Assembly (NCBI RefSeq): GCF_015710975.1
Contig: NZ_CP049783.1
Span: 4,755,501-4,819,500 of the forward strand
Direction: 5' to 3'
DNA from: Paenibacillus polymyxa
GTDB taxonomy: Bacteria > Bacillota > Bacilli > Paenibacillales > Paenibacillaceae
Length of the DNA: 64,000 nt
The translations under genes and the position numbers were made by a program. Shown in pieces: positions 1-9,085 of the stretch (position 1 is its first letter; each line of letters starts with the position of its first letter). A model generated the notes under the pieces. That model made no database searches, was not told the DNA's origin, and saw only the letters and a program-made list of their open reading frames with translations.

Positions 1-1
1 G

Positions 2-634
2 AAAATTCGAAACAGTAATACATATATGCTGGCTTCTCAAATTAGAGAGGCAGGAGGAGAGCCGTTCATTCTGCAAGCCATTCATGATGATTTGAACCTT
101 GCTCGAGCTTCTGTCCGAGAAGCGATAGCTGCCTATGATATTGTGGTTACGAGTGGTGGAGTGTCGGTGGGTGATTTTGATATTATGGGTGATCTCGTAC
201 GACAGGAAGATGTGAATATGCTGTTCAACAAGGTTACGATGCGTCCAGGTAGTGTAACCACAGCCGCAGTGATAGACGGTAAGCTGTTATTTGCGCTCTC
301 TGGCAATCCCGGTGCATGCTTTGTAGGCTGTGAGCTGTTTGTACGACCAACTATTCAAATGATGTTATCTTCGGCACATCCGTATTTGCAAACCTGGACG
401 GCGAAGCTAGGAGCAGATTATACGAAGGTAAACAACTATACCCGCTTTGTACGCAGTTCTCTGGAGTTACGTAGTGGGCAAGTATATGCGATTCCTGCGC
501 GAGTAGATAAATCCAGTGCTATGGTTACGATTAAGGACAGCGATTGTCTGATCGTAGTTCCTCCCACAACAGAAGGCTTGCACGAAGGTGAAGAGGTGCA
601 TGTACTGGTGCTTCAAGGCGGACAGGTGACGTGA
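2..634 (+). CDS. moeA: Molybdopterin molybdotransferase MoeA, C-terminal part (5' end outside window)
   Basis: MoeA inserts molybdate into adenylylated molybdopterin in the last step of molybdenum cofactor synthesis. The reading frame is open from the first bases of the window, so the ATG at 26 is internal and the gene begins upstream. About 210 residues are visible: the end of the MPT-binding (MoCF) domain with GGVSVGDFD and LSGNPGACFVG, then the beta-rich C-terminal domain. The stop overlaps the GTG start of mobB by four bases, so the two are translationally coupled. The family call is secure; only the truncated N-terminus is unseen. Confidence 0.93.
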   Translation, partial: KIRNSNTYMLASQIREAGGEPFILQAIHDDLNLARASVREAIAAYDIVVTSGGVSVGDFDIMGDLVRQEDVNMLFNKVTMRPGSVTTAAVIDGKLLFALSGNPGACFVGCELFVRPTIQMMLSSAHPYLQTWTAKLGADYTKVNNYTRFVRSSLELRSGQVYAIPARVDKSSAMVTIKDSDCLIVVPPTTEGLHEGEEVHVLVLQGGQVT

Positions 635-1182
635 AAACGAAATATCCATTTGTATGTCAAATCGTCGGATTCAAAAATACAGGAAAAACAACCTTCCTCG
701 GAGGTTTGATTCGTTATGCGCAGCAGTCAGGACTGCGTGTAGCTGTGATCAAGCATGATGGTCATGAATTTGAGATGGATCATGAGGGGACAGATACGTA
801 TAAGCACCGACAGGCGGGTGCCAAAGGCGTAGCGATTGTTTCGGCAGGAAGAACTGCCATTTTAGAGGAACATAGTCGGCCTGTGATCGGACTCATCCGG
901 CATTTTCAGACCTATGACTGTGTGTTGCTGGAAGGTTTCAAGCAGGAAAAATATCCGAAGCTGATCATGGTGCGGGAACAATCGGATGCGCAGCTTGTTC
1001 AGGAACTGACAAATGTACAGGGAGTAGTAGTTTGGGAGTACCACATGGATTGGGCTCAGGACTACTACTCAGTTGAACAAACGGTGCAAATATTTCCTGC
1101 CGATGCCAGTGAACCGGCAGGCTGCTGGCTACTCGAACAGATTCAGAGGCACAAAATGGGATTCCAGACAGAGCAGGGATGA
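631..1182 (+). CDS. mobB: Molybdopterin-guanine dinucleotide biosynthesis adapter MobB
   Basis: MobB is a P-loop GTP-binding protein that assists MobA in attaching GMP to the molybdenum cofactor. The 183-residue product starts with a GTG overlapping the moeA stop. Near the N-terminus it has the Walker A motif GFKNTGKTT (about residues 13-21), followed by KHDGHEFEMDHEGTDTYKHRQAGA, split here as KHDGHEFE and DTYKHRQAGA, which is typical of the family, and VLLEGFK later on. Length is normal for MobB. It is the last gene of the visible molybdenum cofactor operon and converges on xerS with an 8-base gap and no obvious terminator between them. Confidence 0.92.
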   Translation: MKTKYPFVCQIVGFKNTGKTTFLGGLIRYAQQSGLRVAVIKHDGHEFEMDHEGTDTYKHRQAGAKGVAIVSAGRTAILEEHSRPVIGLIRHFQTYDCVLLEGFKQEKYPKLIMVREQSDAQLVQELTNVQGVVVWEYHMDWAQDYYSVEQTVQIFPADASEPAGCWLLEQIQRHKMGFQTEQG

Positions 1183-1190
1183 GAGGGCTA

Positions 1191-2291
1191 CTAATTAGCG
1201 GAGTCAGTCTGAGTCTCTATCCGTCGTTCGATCGCCTGAGACATCGTTTTGTCAGTCAGGTGGGCATAGACTTCCGTTGTTTCTGTCGAAGCGTGACCCA
1301 GCTGTTCCTTGGTTTTGTAAATATCATTTTGTAAATAATAGTCTGTAGCAAAGGAATGACGGAGCTTGTGAACGGTCAAATAGGGCTTGCCGAACCGCTT
1401 GGCGTATTTGATGATCATTGCTTGAATCGCTCTTTTAGTCATCCGTTTGCCCTCAGCACTACCGTTGGGTCGCGCGACAAAAAAAGCTTTTTCTTTTTTT
1501 GGAGCGCGATAACGGGTATGTCTTAAGGATAAATAAAGTGCGAGATCATCTTTGGATTGCTCGCGGAAATATACTGGCGTTTTAAAAGTTTCATCGTTAT
1601 TTCCTTTACGGTACACATACAGCAATTTATTGTTTATATCGAGATCGTCCATGTTCAAGTTGACGATTTCGGATACACGCAGTCCCGAGTTCAGAATAAG
1701 ACTTGCGATACAGGCATCTCGCTCCTTGTTCAATTCATAAGAGTATAGGGCTTGCTTGTTATCAGCCAAATCTTGTCCATAGCCTTCATAAATATAGCCG
1801 ATAAATTCAAGCAGTTCTTCCTCTTCCAGTATTTTTCCTTTGAGCTTGGCGGCCGTATCCTTGGGTTTATGTACGCGCTTAATTTCGACTTTGGCCATAA
1901 TATTGCGCTTGAGCAACGGATAAAAGTTTTCATCCTCAGCGATTTGGCTCAAATAATGAAAGAGTGAACGCAAGGACGATAGCTTACGTGAAATGGTGAT
2001 GCGGGAATTGGAGCCTTCGCGTTTGGTAGACAGGAACAAACGAAAACCTGTAATGCTATCCATATGGAGTGTCTCTAATTCTTCCAGTGTCACTTGGGCA
2101 TTCGTTTCTCCGGCAGACAAGCCTTCCGAGCGAAGCCATGAAAAAAAAGCTTCGTAATCCCGCACATATTCCAGCAAAGTAGAGGGGGATAGGTCGGGAA
2201 GCTTGTAATCCATAAATTGCTGTACGTACCATGGCAAATCCGGCAACTTTTCATCCAGTTTGCGCCGGTCGATGATCTTTTGTATGTTCAT
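1191..2291 (-). CDS. xerS: Tyrosine recombinase XerS
   Basis: Site-specific tyrosine recombinase of the single-recombinase XerS type, used in some Firmicutes for chromosome dimer resolution. The 366-residue product has an N-terminal SAM-like DNA-binding domain and a C-terminal catalytic domain with the expected residues: Arg in SGLRVSEIV, His and Arg in HKLRHSFATDY, His in LGHAS and Tyr in EVYAHL. The open frame extends to a GTG at 2300, but that GTG lies inside the ribosome site GAGGTGA; the ATG at 2291 has proper spacing and is preferred. It differs clearly from the second Xer-like protein at 26185. The XerS rather than XerC/D call rests on overall length and N-terminal style. Confidence 0.78.
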   Translation of the reverse strand: MNIQKIIDRRKLDEKLPDLPWYVQQFMDYKLPDLSPSTLLEYVRDYEAFFSWLRSEGLSAGETNAQVTLEELETLHMDSITGFRLFLSTKREGSNSRITISRKLSSLRSLFHYLSQIAEDENFYPLLKRNIMAKVEIKRVHKPKDTAAKLKGKILEEEELLEFIGYIYEGYGQDLADNKQALYSYELNKERDACIASLILNSGLRVSEIVNLNMDDLDINNKLLYVYRKGNNDETFKTPVYFREQSKDDLALYLSLRHTRYRAPKKEKAFFVARPNGSAEGKRMTKRAIQAMIIKYAKRFGKPYLTVHKLRHSFATDYYLQNDIYKTKEQLGHASTETTEVYAHLTDKTMSQAIERRIETQTDSAN

Positions 2292-2400
2292 AGGGTTCAC
2301 CTCGTCCGGTCATAATACATGTATTTTAGCATATTTTGAACAGCACTGGATGGGAGTAATCAAAGTAAAGAACAAGCTGACCGCCAAGAGAGGTGAAAGT

Positions 2401-2910
2401 ATGGGATATAATATCAAAACAGAATTGAAGCTGTCCATAAAGAGTGTACCAGAGTCGCAGAAGGACATTATTGTCCAGCTCATGCAATTTTACTTATACG
2501 ATTTTACAGCCTATCTGCGAATTGATGTCACTGAGAAGGGGACATTCCCGGCTTATCCAGACTTGTATCAATACTGGACGAGCGGCGAACAAAAGCTGCC
2601 TTTTTTGATCTGGAGACAGGATATTCCTGTGGGCTTTGCACTCGTTGACCGAATGTCTAGCAATCGAGAAGCTGACTATTACATGGCTGAGTTCTTTGTA
2701 CTTCGTCCTTATCGACACAATGGCGTGGGCACTTGGGCGGCTCATGAGCTGTTTGGACGTTTTAATGGGCGATGGAAGGTGACTCAGATGAGCACGAATA
2801 GACCAGCCCAATCCTTTTGGCGCAAGGTCATTGGAAGCTATACGAATGGTGAGTATAGGGAGCAAACACATCCAGTACGAGGGAATATAAGTCAGTTTTT
2901 CAATACATGA
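2401..2910 (+). CDS. GNAT family N-acetyltransferase
   Basis: Predicted acetyl-CoA-dependent N-acetyltransferase of 169 residues; substrate unknown. The central part (LPFLIWRQDIPVGFALVDR) and EFFVLRPYRHNGVGTWAAHELF match the GNAT core, where the RxxGxG-type loop binds acetyl-CoA; here it reads RHNGVGTWA. The ATG at 2401 follows GAGAGGTGAAAGT and is preferred over in-frame ATGs upstream, which lie in the xerS promoter region. It is transcribed divergently from xerS and ends in its own terminator. The stop codon lies inside a short palindromic repeat seen three times in the first 8 kb. Confidence 0.8.
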   Translation: MGYNIKTELKLSIKSVPESQKDIIVQLMQFYLYDFTAYLRIDVTEKGTFPAYPDLYQYWTSGEQKLPFLIWRQDIPVGFALVDRMSSNREADYYMAEFFVLRPYRHNGVGTWAAHELFGRFNGRWKVTQMSTNRPAQSFWRKVIGSYTNGEYREQTHPVRGNISQFFNT

Positions 2911-2928
2911 AAAATTCATAATAGAAAA
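2907..2928. repeat. Short palindromic repeat, copy 1
   Basis: A 22-base stretch with dyad core ATGAA-AAA-TTCAT that covers the acetyltransferase stop codon. It is identical over all 22 bases to the copy at 7943, and 17 of its first 18 bases match the copy at 4439. Function unknown. Confidence 0.6.
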
Positions 2929-2936
2929 CCACCAGA

Positions 2937-2970
2937 AAAAAGCCGAGGAGAATATTTTGTCGGCTTTTTT
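2937..2970 (+). terminator. Intrinsic terminator after acetyltransferase gene
   Basis: Stem AAAAAGCCGA with TCGGCTTTTT, 13-base loop, ending in a run of T. Confidence 0.8.
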
Positions 2971-3138
2971 GTTGTCATTTCAAGCCTTCTGTTCATGGAT
3001 CGTTCCAATTAGAACTTGCATTGACATTGGTAAAAACGCAGGTATACAGTTATTTGGTAATTCATATATAACTTATTGGAATCATTTATGGTAAGATAAG
3101 GATAGAAGTATATAAATTCAATAGGAAAAGAGGGTAAT

Positions 3139-4311
3139 ATGCTGGAGAAATGGGTTCAGGAACTAAAAGATGGTGAACAAGAACTGATTGCGTGGAGAAG
3201 ATATTTGCATCAGCATCCAGAGCTTTCTTTTGAGGAAACGAATACATCTGCATTTATCGCAGACCAATTACGCTCTTTTGGTATTGAAGTAAGAACGAAT
3301 GTCGGTGGTAACGGTGTGCTCGGTTTTTTAGAAGGCGGGCAGCCAGGTAGAACGATTGCATTTCGTGCTGATTTTGATGCACTTCCTATTCAGGATGAAA
3401 AGGATGCGCCTTATAAATCGACCGTTCCCGGTGTTATGCATGCTTGTGGACATGATGGTCATACCGCTGCGTTGCTAGGAGTGGCACGAGTGTTAAGCCA
3501 TCACCGTGAGACACTGAAGGGGAAGCTTGTGTTTATTTTTCAACATGCCGAAGAAAAACCGCCTGGTGGAGCCAAATTCATGATTGAGGATGGTTGTCTG
3601 GATGGGGTGGAAGCAGTATATGGTATTCACCTTTCCTCGGAAATTCCACTGGGCAAAATCGGTTTAAAGAGTGGGCCGGCAATGGCTGCTGCCGATGCCT
3701 TTTCAATTCAAATCAACGGCAAGGGCGGACATGGCGCCAGACCGCATCAGACAGTGGATTCCATTGTTATTGGAAGTCAAATTGTGAACGGACTACAACA
3801 GGTCGTGAGTCGCAGAGTGGACCCTACGGAATCAGCAGTGTTAACGATTGGGGTATTTCAAGCAGGAACTGCCTTTAATGTAATTGCAGATAAAGCCAAA
3901 ATTGAAGGGACCGTACGTACGTTTAATAAGGATATACGCAAGGAAGTCGAAAACGAAATTCGTAGTATCGTAAAAGGTCTAACGGATGCTTATCATGCGG
4001 GATACGAAATTGATTATTTGAATGGTTATCCTGCTCTGGTGAATGCCGAGGCCGAAACAGAACGGGTACGTGAGCTAGTCAGTAGGCTGTATGGAGCAGA
4101 TGCTTTTATGGACTTAAAACCGGCCATGGGAGCAGAGGATTTTGCCTATTATCTAGAACAACGACCTGGAGCTTTTATTATTGTGGGCGCTCGTAATGAG
4201 GATGAACGAACCCATTTTGCTCACCACCATCCTCGCTTTGATTTTGATGAGCGTGCGTTACTCATCTCAGGACATATTTTTTTAGCGCTGGCGCTTGAAT
4301 ATTTGCAGTAA
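3139..4311 (+). CDS. M20 family metallo-amidohydrolase (N-acyl-amino-acid / hippurate hydrolase type)
   Basis: Predicted cytoplasmic dinuclear metal amidohydrolase of the M20/M40 family, cleaving N-acyl or amide bonds of amino acid derivatives; the exact substrate is not readable from sequence. The 390 residues carry the metal-site motifs HACGHDGHTAALLG (about residue 100), HAEEKPPGGA with its paired glutamates, the dimerisation-domain motif GGHGARPHQTVDS, and MGAEDFAYYLE near the end. Length is normal. The start ATG follows AAAAGAGGGTAAT. It is a single-gene unit with a strong terminator. Confidence 0.88.
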   Translation: MLEKWVQELKDGEQELIAWRRYLHQHPELSFEETNTSAFIADQLRSFGIEVRTNVGGNGVLGFLEGGQPGRTIAFRADFDALPIQDEKDAPYKSTVPGVMHACGHDGHTAALLGVARVLSHHRETLKGKLVFIFQHAEEKPPGGAKFMIEDGCLDGVEAVYGIHLSSEIPLGKIGLKSGPAMAAADAFSIQINGKGGHGARPHQTVDSIVIGSQIVNGLQQVVSRRVDPTESAVLTIGVFQAGTAFNVIADKAKIEGTVRTFNKDIRKEVENEIRSIVKGLTDAYHAGYEIDYLNGYPALVNAEAETERVRELVSRLYGADAFMDLKPAMGAEDFAYYLEQRPGAFIIVGARNEDERTHFAHHHPRFDFDERALLISGHIFLALALEYLQ

Positions 4312-4353
4312 TTTCAACCTATTAATGAATAGCCATAGCATTACGGAAGCCCG

Positions 4354-4376
4354 AACCGCGCATAGCGCGGTTTTTT
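4354..4376 (+). terminator. Intrinsic terminator after amidohydrolase gene
   Basis: AACCGCGC, loop ATA, GCGCGGTT followed by T6; compact and GC-rich. Confidence 0.9.
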
Positions 4377-4438
4377 GCTGTAAATCAAAGTATTTTGGTA
4401 CCTCGTTCGAATGAAATTTAAAGAAAATAATTCATTAT

Positions 4439-4456
4439 ATGAAAAATTCATATTAG
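4439..4456. repeat. Short palindromic repeat, copy 2
   Basis: TATGAA-AAA-TTCATA dyad, extended by one base on each side, flanked by an additional TTCAT just upstream. It shares 17 of 18 bases with the copies at 2907 and 7943. It lies about 310 bases upstream of the xyloglucanase start. Confidence 0.55.
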
Positions 4457-4585
4457 TAATTTATAAGAGGAATCAACTGTAAGTGGAAGCCAACTCGTTA
4501 TCAAGCAGAAGATACTATTACATTATCTTGATTTTTCACACAAGGAAATGAGAAAAAGATGACGAATCTTTTGAGCAGACACCGA

Positions 4586-4599
4586 TGTAAGCGCTAACA
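4586..4599 (+). promoter_or_regulatory. Catabolite response element (cre) for the xyloglucanase gene
   Basis: TGTAAGCGCTAACA matches the CcpA consensus TGWAANCGNTNWCA at every position. Placed about 170 bases upstream of the start, it predicts repression by CcpA when preferred sugars are present, as is usual for plant polysaccharide enzymes. Confidence 0.8.
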
Positions 4600-4767
4600 A
4601 AAAAGAGGTTGCAAATCTATTGGATTACTGGAGGTGAGCTTGAGAGAACGCTTGTTTGATTGATGAATGGAATAATAACGATAGGAACGAATCCGCAATT
4701 GACTGCTTACTTTTAGCTCGAAATGACTTGCATTTTTAAATGATTACGGAGAAGGAGGTTGAATTCA

Positions 4768-7700
4768 TTGACTAAGGCAAAAAGCAGGTTGAGAATTGTA
4801 TGTTTGGCGCTTATAGTAGCGGGTGCTTCCTGGACAGGCATGATAGCACCCACCCATGCTGCTCCAAGTGACGATTATACTTGGAAAAGTGTCGTTACAG
4901 GCGGTGGAGGTGGTTTTGTACCTGGTATTATTTTTAATGAAACGGAAAAAGATCTGATCTATGCCCGTACAGATATTGGAGGAGCTTACCGCTGGAATCC
5001 TGCGAGTGAAAGCTGGATTCCGCTGACGGATTCTGTGGGCTGGGAGGATTGGAACAAAAATGGTGTCGATGCACTAGCCACCGACCCTGTGGATCCGAAT
5101 CGTGTATATATAGCTACAGGCACGTATACTAATTCCTGGGATAAACAAAACGGGCAAATTATGCGCTCTACCGACAAGGGGAATACGTGGCAAACTACAA
5201 AGCTTCCCTTTAAGGTAGGAGGCAATATGCCGGGACGCTCGATGGGTGAACGTCTGACAATTGATCCGAATAAAAACAATATATTATTCTTCGGAGCTCG
5301 AAGTGGTAATGGGTTGTGGAAAAGCTCCGATTACGGGGCGACCTGGAGCAAGGTGAGTAGTTTTCCGAATCCGGGGACGTATGTACAGGACCCTTCCAAT
5401 GAATACACCAGTGATATTGTCGGTTTAACCTGGATCACTTTTGACAAAAAAACGGGCTCTTCCAGTAAAGCAACACAGACCATCTATGTGGGTGTCGCAG
5501 ATAAAAAGCAAAGTGTCTATCGCAGTACAGATGGCGGGACAACCTGGTCTGCTATAGCGGGCCAGCCTACAGGCTATTTGCCACATCACGGCGTTTTATC
5601 GCCAGATGGCGACCTGTATATTTCTTACAGCGATGGAGCTGGACCGTATGATGGAACAAAGGGTGAGCTGTGGAAACTGAATACAGCCAGTGGACAGTGG
5701 ACTAACATTAGCCCCGTTGCCAGCAGCAGCGCAGACAATCATTTTGGATATGGTGGACTGACAGTGGACGCCCAGAAGCCAGGTACACTTATGGTTGCAA
5801 CGTTGAATGCCTGGTGGCCGGATGAAACGATTTACCGCAGTACTGATCGTGGGGCAACTTGGAGCCCTATTTGGGAATTTGATGGTTATCCAGCTCGTAA
5901 GCTGAAGTACAATTTGGATATATCCGGTGCGCCTTGGCTGACTTTCAATGCCAATCCTGCACCGCCGGAAGTATCGCCCAAGCTGGGTTGGATGATTGGA
6001 GATCTGGAAATAGATCCATTTAATTCAGATCATATGCTGTACGGCACAGGAGCTACGATATACGGCTCTAAAAATCTGACCAATTGGGACAAGGGAGGTA
6101 AGCTGGACATTTCGGTAGCCGCTAAAGGGGTAGAGGAAACGGCGATTTTGGATTTGGTGAGCCCTCCAACTGGAGCTCCTCTGGTGAGTGCAGTGGGTGA
6201 TGTCTCCGGATTCAGACATGATGACCTGTTCAAGGCTCCTGCTAAAATGCTGGATAATCCAACCTTTACAAGCAGCGAAAGCATTGATTATGCCGAGTTG
6301 AACCCTTCTTTTATGGCTCGGGTAGGTAAAGCGGACTATAAAAAAGATCCAAACGCCAAATCTATCGGATTATCCAATGATGGCGGAGCGAACTGGTACA
6401 AAGCTAATAGCGAGCCTTCCGGTACAGCAGGAGGAGGCGGCATCGCTGTAGCGGCAAATGGTAATGGATTGCTGTGGAGTACATCGGACAAAGGTGTATT
6501 TTATTCCAAAACCGGAGGAAACTCATGGACAGCAAGCACGGGAGTTCCAGCTAATGCAAAGATCGCCTCTGACCGAGTAAATCCTAACAAATACTACGCG
6601 TTTGCTGCTGGGAAAATATATGTAAGTGTTGATGGAGGCGCATCCTTCACACCATCCACAGTTACTGGTTTGCCAAGTGTAGGGAATGCAGATATTGGTG
6701 CTGTACGAGGAGCGGAAGGAGATGTGTGGTTTGCTGGAGGCTCCGAGGACGGAGGGCCATACGGCTTATGGCATTCCAAGGATTCAGGTATTACATTCAC
6801 CAAGCTTGATCATGTGCAGGAGGCGGATTTTGTAGGCTTTGGCAAAGCAGCACCCAATCGTACGAATGCAGCAGTGTTTATCGTTGGTAAGATTGACGGA
6901 ACTCGTGGATTTTATCGTTCGGACGATGCTGGCGCAAACTGGGTGCGCATTAATGATGACAAGCATCAATATGCTCGAGTGACCACCATTATTGGGGACC
7001 CTCGGGTTTACGGACGTGCTTATCTGGGAACGAATGGCCGAGGCATTCTGGTGGCAGATCGTGTGGGTGGTGACCAGCCATCTACCGGGCAAGCAAGTAT
7101 TACGCCGACGGCTGCAACCTATGAAGTGGCTAACAGTAATACCGATATTACTGTCAAGCTTACTCTTAACGGTAACACACTAGAAGCGATCAAGCAGGGG
7201 AGTGTGGCACTGAACAAAGGTGAAGATTATATGGTTAGTGAAGAAACAGTTATTCTTACCAACAAGTATTTATCTAAACTTCCTAAAGGAGAGACAACGC
7301 TCAACTTCCATTTTAGTACAGGCAATGATGCGTTGTTCACGATTACGGTGAAAGGGGATACGCCAAGTGAGCCGGGAACAGGCGAGGGTGCTCTGAAGGT
7401 GCAATCCTTCAATGGGAATGTATCTGCAACAAGTAATACGATCAGTTCCAAGTTTAAAATAACCAATACAGGAAGCTCACCCGTTTCCCTAGCAGATGTG
7501 ACATTGCGTTATTATTACACCGTTAACGGGGAGAAATCACAAAACTTCTTTACGGATTGGTCTAGCATCGGTACAGAGAATGTCATTGCTAACTTCAAAA
7601 CATTAACTAATACGAAGCCAGGTGCAGATTCTTATGCAGAAATTGGTTTTAAGTCGGCAGCAGGTTTTTTAGAGCCTGGTCAGAGTGTTGAGCTACAAAC

Positions 7701-7839
7701 CCGGATATCCAAAGCGGATTGGAGCAATTATACACAAACTGATGATTATTCCTTTAATCCCACAGCAAATAGCTTACAAGATTCCACTAAAATAACCGCT
7801 TACCTGTCTGGGATCAAGCAATGGGGAATTGAGCCTTAA
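4768..7839 (+). CDS. Secreted xyloglucanase, GH74-X2-CBM3
   Basis: Extracellular endo-xyloglucanase of glycoside hydrolase family 74, cutting the beta-1,4-glucan backbone of plant xyloglucan. The product (about 1023 residues) has a signal peptide ending near THAAPSD. The GH74 double beta-propeller runs from about residue 35 to 770, with the ARTDIGGAYRW motif holding the predicted catalytic Asp, GDVSGF with the second Asp, and many DGGxTW repeats. It is followed by an X2-type immunoglobulin-like module (about 775-865) and a C-terminal CBM3 cellulose-binding module. The TTG at 4768 is preferred: AGGAGG at 4753 leaves 9 bases to it, but none to the in-frame TTG at 4759. A perfect cre lies upstream and a terminator downstream. 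Confidence 0.93.
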   Translation: MTKAKSRLRIVCLALIVAGASWTGMIAPTHAAPSDDYTWKSVVTGGGGGFVPGIIFNETEKDLIYARTDIGGAYRWNPASESWIPLTDSVGWEDWNKNGVDALATDPVDPNRVYIATGTYTNSWDKQNGQIMRSTDKGNTWQTTKLPFKVGGNMPGRSMGERLTIDPNKNNILFFGARSGNGLWKSSDYGATWSKVSSFPNPGTYVQDPSNEYTSDIVGLTWITFDKKTGSSSKATQTIYVGVADKKQSVYRSTDGGTTWSAIAGQPTGYLPHHGVLSPDGDLYISYSDGAGPYDGTKGELWKLNTASGQWTNISPVASSSADNHFGYGGLTVDAQKPGTLMVATLNAWWPDETIYRSTDRGATWSPIWEFDGYPARKLKYNLDISGAPWLTFNANPAPPEVSPKLGWMIGDLEIDPFNSDHMLYGTGATIYGSKNLTNWDKGGKLDISVAAKGVEETAILDLVSPPTGAPLVSAVGDVSGFRHDDLFKAPAKMLDNPTFTSSESIDYAELNPSFMARVGKADYKKDPNAKSIGLSNDGGANWYKANSEPSGTAGGGGIAVAANGNGLLWSTSDKGVFYSKTGGNSWTASTGVPANAKIASDRVNPNKYYAFAAGKIYVSVDGGASFTPSTVTGLPSVGNADIGAVRGAEGDVWFAGGSEDGGPYGLWHSKDSGITFTKLDHVQEADFVGFGKAAPNRTNAAVFIVGKIDGTRGFYRSDDAGANWVRINDDKHQYARVTTIIGDPRVYGRAYLGTNGRGILVADRVGGDQPSTGQASITPTAATYEVANSNTDITVKLTLNGNTLEAIKQGSVALNKGEDYMVSEETVILTNKYLSKLPKGETTLNFHFSTGNDALFTITVKGDTPSEPGTGEGALKVQSFNGNVSATSNTISSKFKITNTGSSPVSLADVTLRYYYTVNGEKSQNFFTDWSSIGTENVIANFKTLTNTKPGADSYAEIGFKSAAGFLEPGQSVELQTRISKADWSNYTQTDDYSFNPTANSLQDSTKITAYLSGIKQWGIEP

Positions 7840-7859
7840 ATCTTCAAAAAAATAATTTT

Positions 7860-7899
7860 AAGTCAGCCACTCTAATGAGCGAGCTGGCTTTATTTTTGG
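7860..7899 (+). terminator. Intrinsic terminator after xyloglucanase gene
   Basis: AAGTCAGC paired with GCTGGCTT (one G-U), followed by TATTTTT. Confidence 0.7.
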
Positions 7900-7942
7900 A
7901 GGAATCAGAGGTTTAAATTCAAAAATATAACTATTTCACTAT

Positions 7943-7964
7943 ATGAAAAATTCATAATAGAAAA
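7943..7964. repeat. Short palindromic repeat, copy 3
   Basis: Identical over 22 bases to 2907-2928, same orientation. The two identical copies bracket the amidohydrolase and xyloglucanase genes. Confidence 0.6.
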
Positions 7965-8055
7965 AATTCCTTCTCGCATACCATCATCGTCAAACAAACA
8001 CACCACTATAAACAGAAAAAGAGGTACAATAACGAACATGTGTTCCTATTTTAAT

Positions 8056-8093
8056 TGAAAAAGAAACGCTCCTGTCGTCAGACAAAAAGCGTT
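8056..8093 (-). terminator. Terminator of the AEC permease gene (minus strand)
   Basis: On the minus strand AACGCT pairs with AGCGTT, with an inner TGTC/GACA stem, followed by a T-rich stretch. Confidence 0.55.
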
Positions 8094-8123
8094 ACAAATC
8101 AAGCTTTATATTTATCATACACC

Positions 8124-9041
8124 TCAAGTAAGATGACGGGATATTGAAATTAATAAGGTCATCGTAATGACATTCACAATCGTAGAAAGTAATACTGTCT
8201 GTGCCGCAAAGTCAGGTTCATTTTTATATTCTTCTGCCAAAATACTCGTGTTAACACCGGTAGGCATACCTGATGCAATGAGCAATGCTTGAGCGGGAAT
8301 CCCCTTAAGATCTAGAAAAAACACGAGCATAAAGCCAACTATTGGACCTGCAATTAGGCGTAATACCATACTGATATACACGGCTGTCCGGCGCAAATGA
8401 AAAGGATACTGCACAATTTGTGCTCCCAAAGTAAGCAGAGCCACTGCGACCATCGAATGGCTAATATAATTTAGAGGCTCAGCCAGCAAATTAGGCAATG
8501 GACTGTGCAGTAGATTCAGGAGCAGGCCCAGCACAAGCGCGTAGGGGACAGGCATTTTTAAAAAATTAATTAAAATTTTTCGTGTATTGGCCTTACCGTT
8601 CTGTACAACAAAAGTACCATATGTAAATGTAACAAAGCTTTGAAAAGTCATAATCAGAGCTTGGACAGAAATAGCCAGCGGATCACCTTTAAACACCAAC
8701 TGATTAATTGGTAAACCATAGTTCCCTGAATTATCTAGCATTACACTGTTTGTAAAAGCTCCACGCATTCCGGGGCTGTATTTCAGAGATCTGGCAACGG
8801 TAGTGCTGATTACGTACAAAATAGCTATGTACAGGGCATAAAAAAGTGAAACCTCACCCATGAGAATTAAAGAAATTTCAGAGTTATAAAGACCGGTAAA
8901 CACAACTGCAGGGGTGATATAATAAAAATTAATTTTAGCTAGGGTATACAAATCCAATCGAAAATAATATTGCATGATACAGCCAAAACCGATAAGGACA
9001 AAGATAGGTAAAACAACGTCTAAAAGAATGGTGCCGAACAT
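8124..9041 (-). CDS. AEC (auxin efflux carrier) family permease
   Basis: Integral membrane transporter of 305 residues in the auxin efflux carrier/malate permease family; bacterial members export or import small organic acids, and the substrate here is unknown. About ten hydrophobic segments are visible, starting with LLDVVLPIFVLIGFGCIMQ, and the family signature NSVMLDNSGNYGLPINQLVF lies near residue 95. The C-terminal half has the usual PTGVNTSILAEEY motif. Ribosome site AGAGGAGACAG precedes the ATG. The promoter contains a cre-like sequence, suggesting sugar control. It is a single-gene unit. Confidence 0.85.
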   Translation of the reverse strand: MFGTILLDVVLPIFVLIGFGCIMQYYFRLDLYTLAKINFYYITPAVVFTGLYNSEISLILMGEVSLFYALYIAILYVISTTVARSLKYSPGMRGAFTNSVMLDNSGNYGLPINQLVFKGDPLAISVQALIMTFQSFVTFTYGTFVVQNGKANTRKILINFLKMPVPYALVLGLLLNLLHSPLPNLLAEPLNYISHSMVAVALLTLGAQIVQYPFHLRRTAVYISMVLRLIAGPIVGFMLVFFLDLKGIPAQALLIASGMPTGVNTSILAEEYKNEPDFAAQTVLLSTIVNVITMTLLISISRHLT

Positions 9042-9061
9042 GTCTGTCTCCTCTTCTTTTT

Positions 9062-9085
9062 ATTATACGAATGTAAACGTTAATC
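9062..9085 (-). promoter_or_regulatory. Promoter -10 with overlapping cre-like site for the AEC permease
   Basis: A TATAAT -10 box lies on the minus strand at 9062-9067. Just upstream of it, TGTAAACGTTAATC (plus-strand reading, 9072-9085) matches 12 of 14 cre positions, including the central CG. The -35 box is weak. CcpA control is a guess. Confidence 0.35.

Larger units (their letters stand above)
4377..4767 (+). other. Intergenic leader of the xyloglucanase gene
   Basis: About 390 bases without a supported gene. It holds the second copy of the palindromic repeat (4439-4456), a perfect cre site (4586-4599) and the ribosome site AGGAGG (4753-4758). No riboswitch-like structure or short ORF with a ribosome site was seen. 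Confidence 0.6.
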
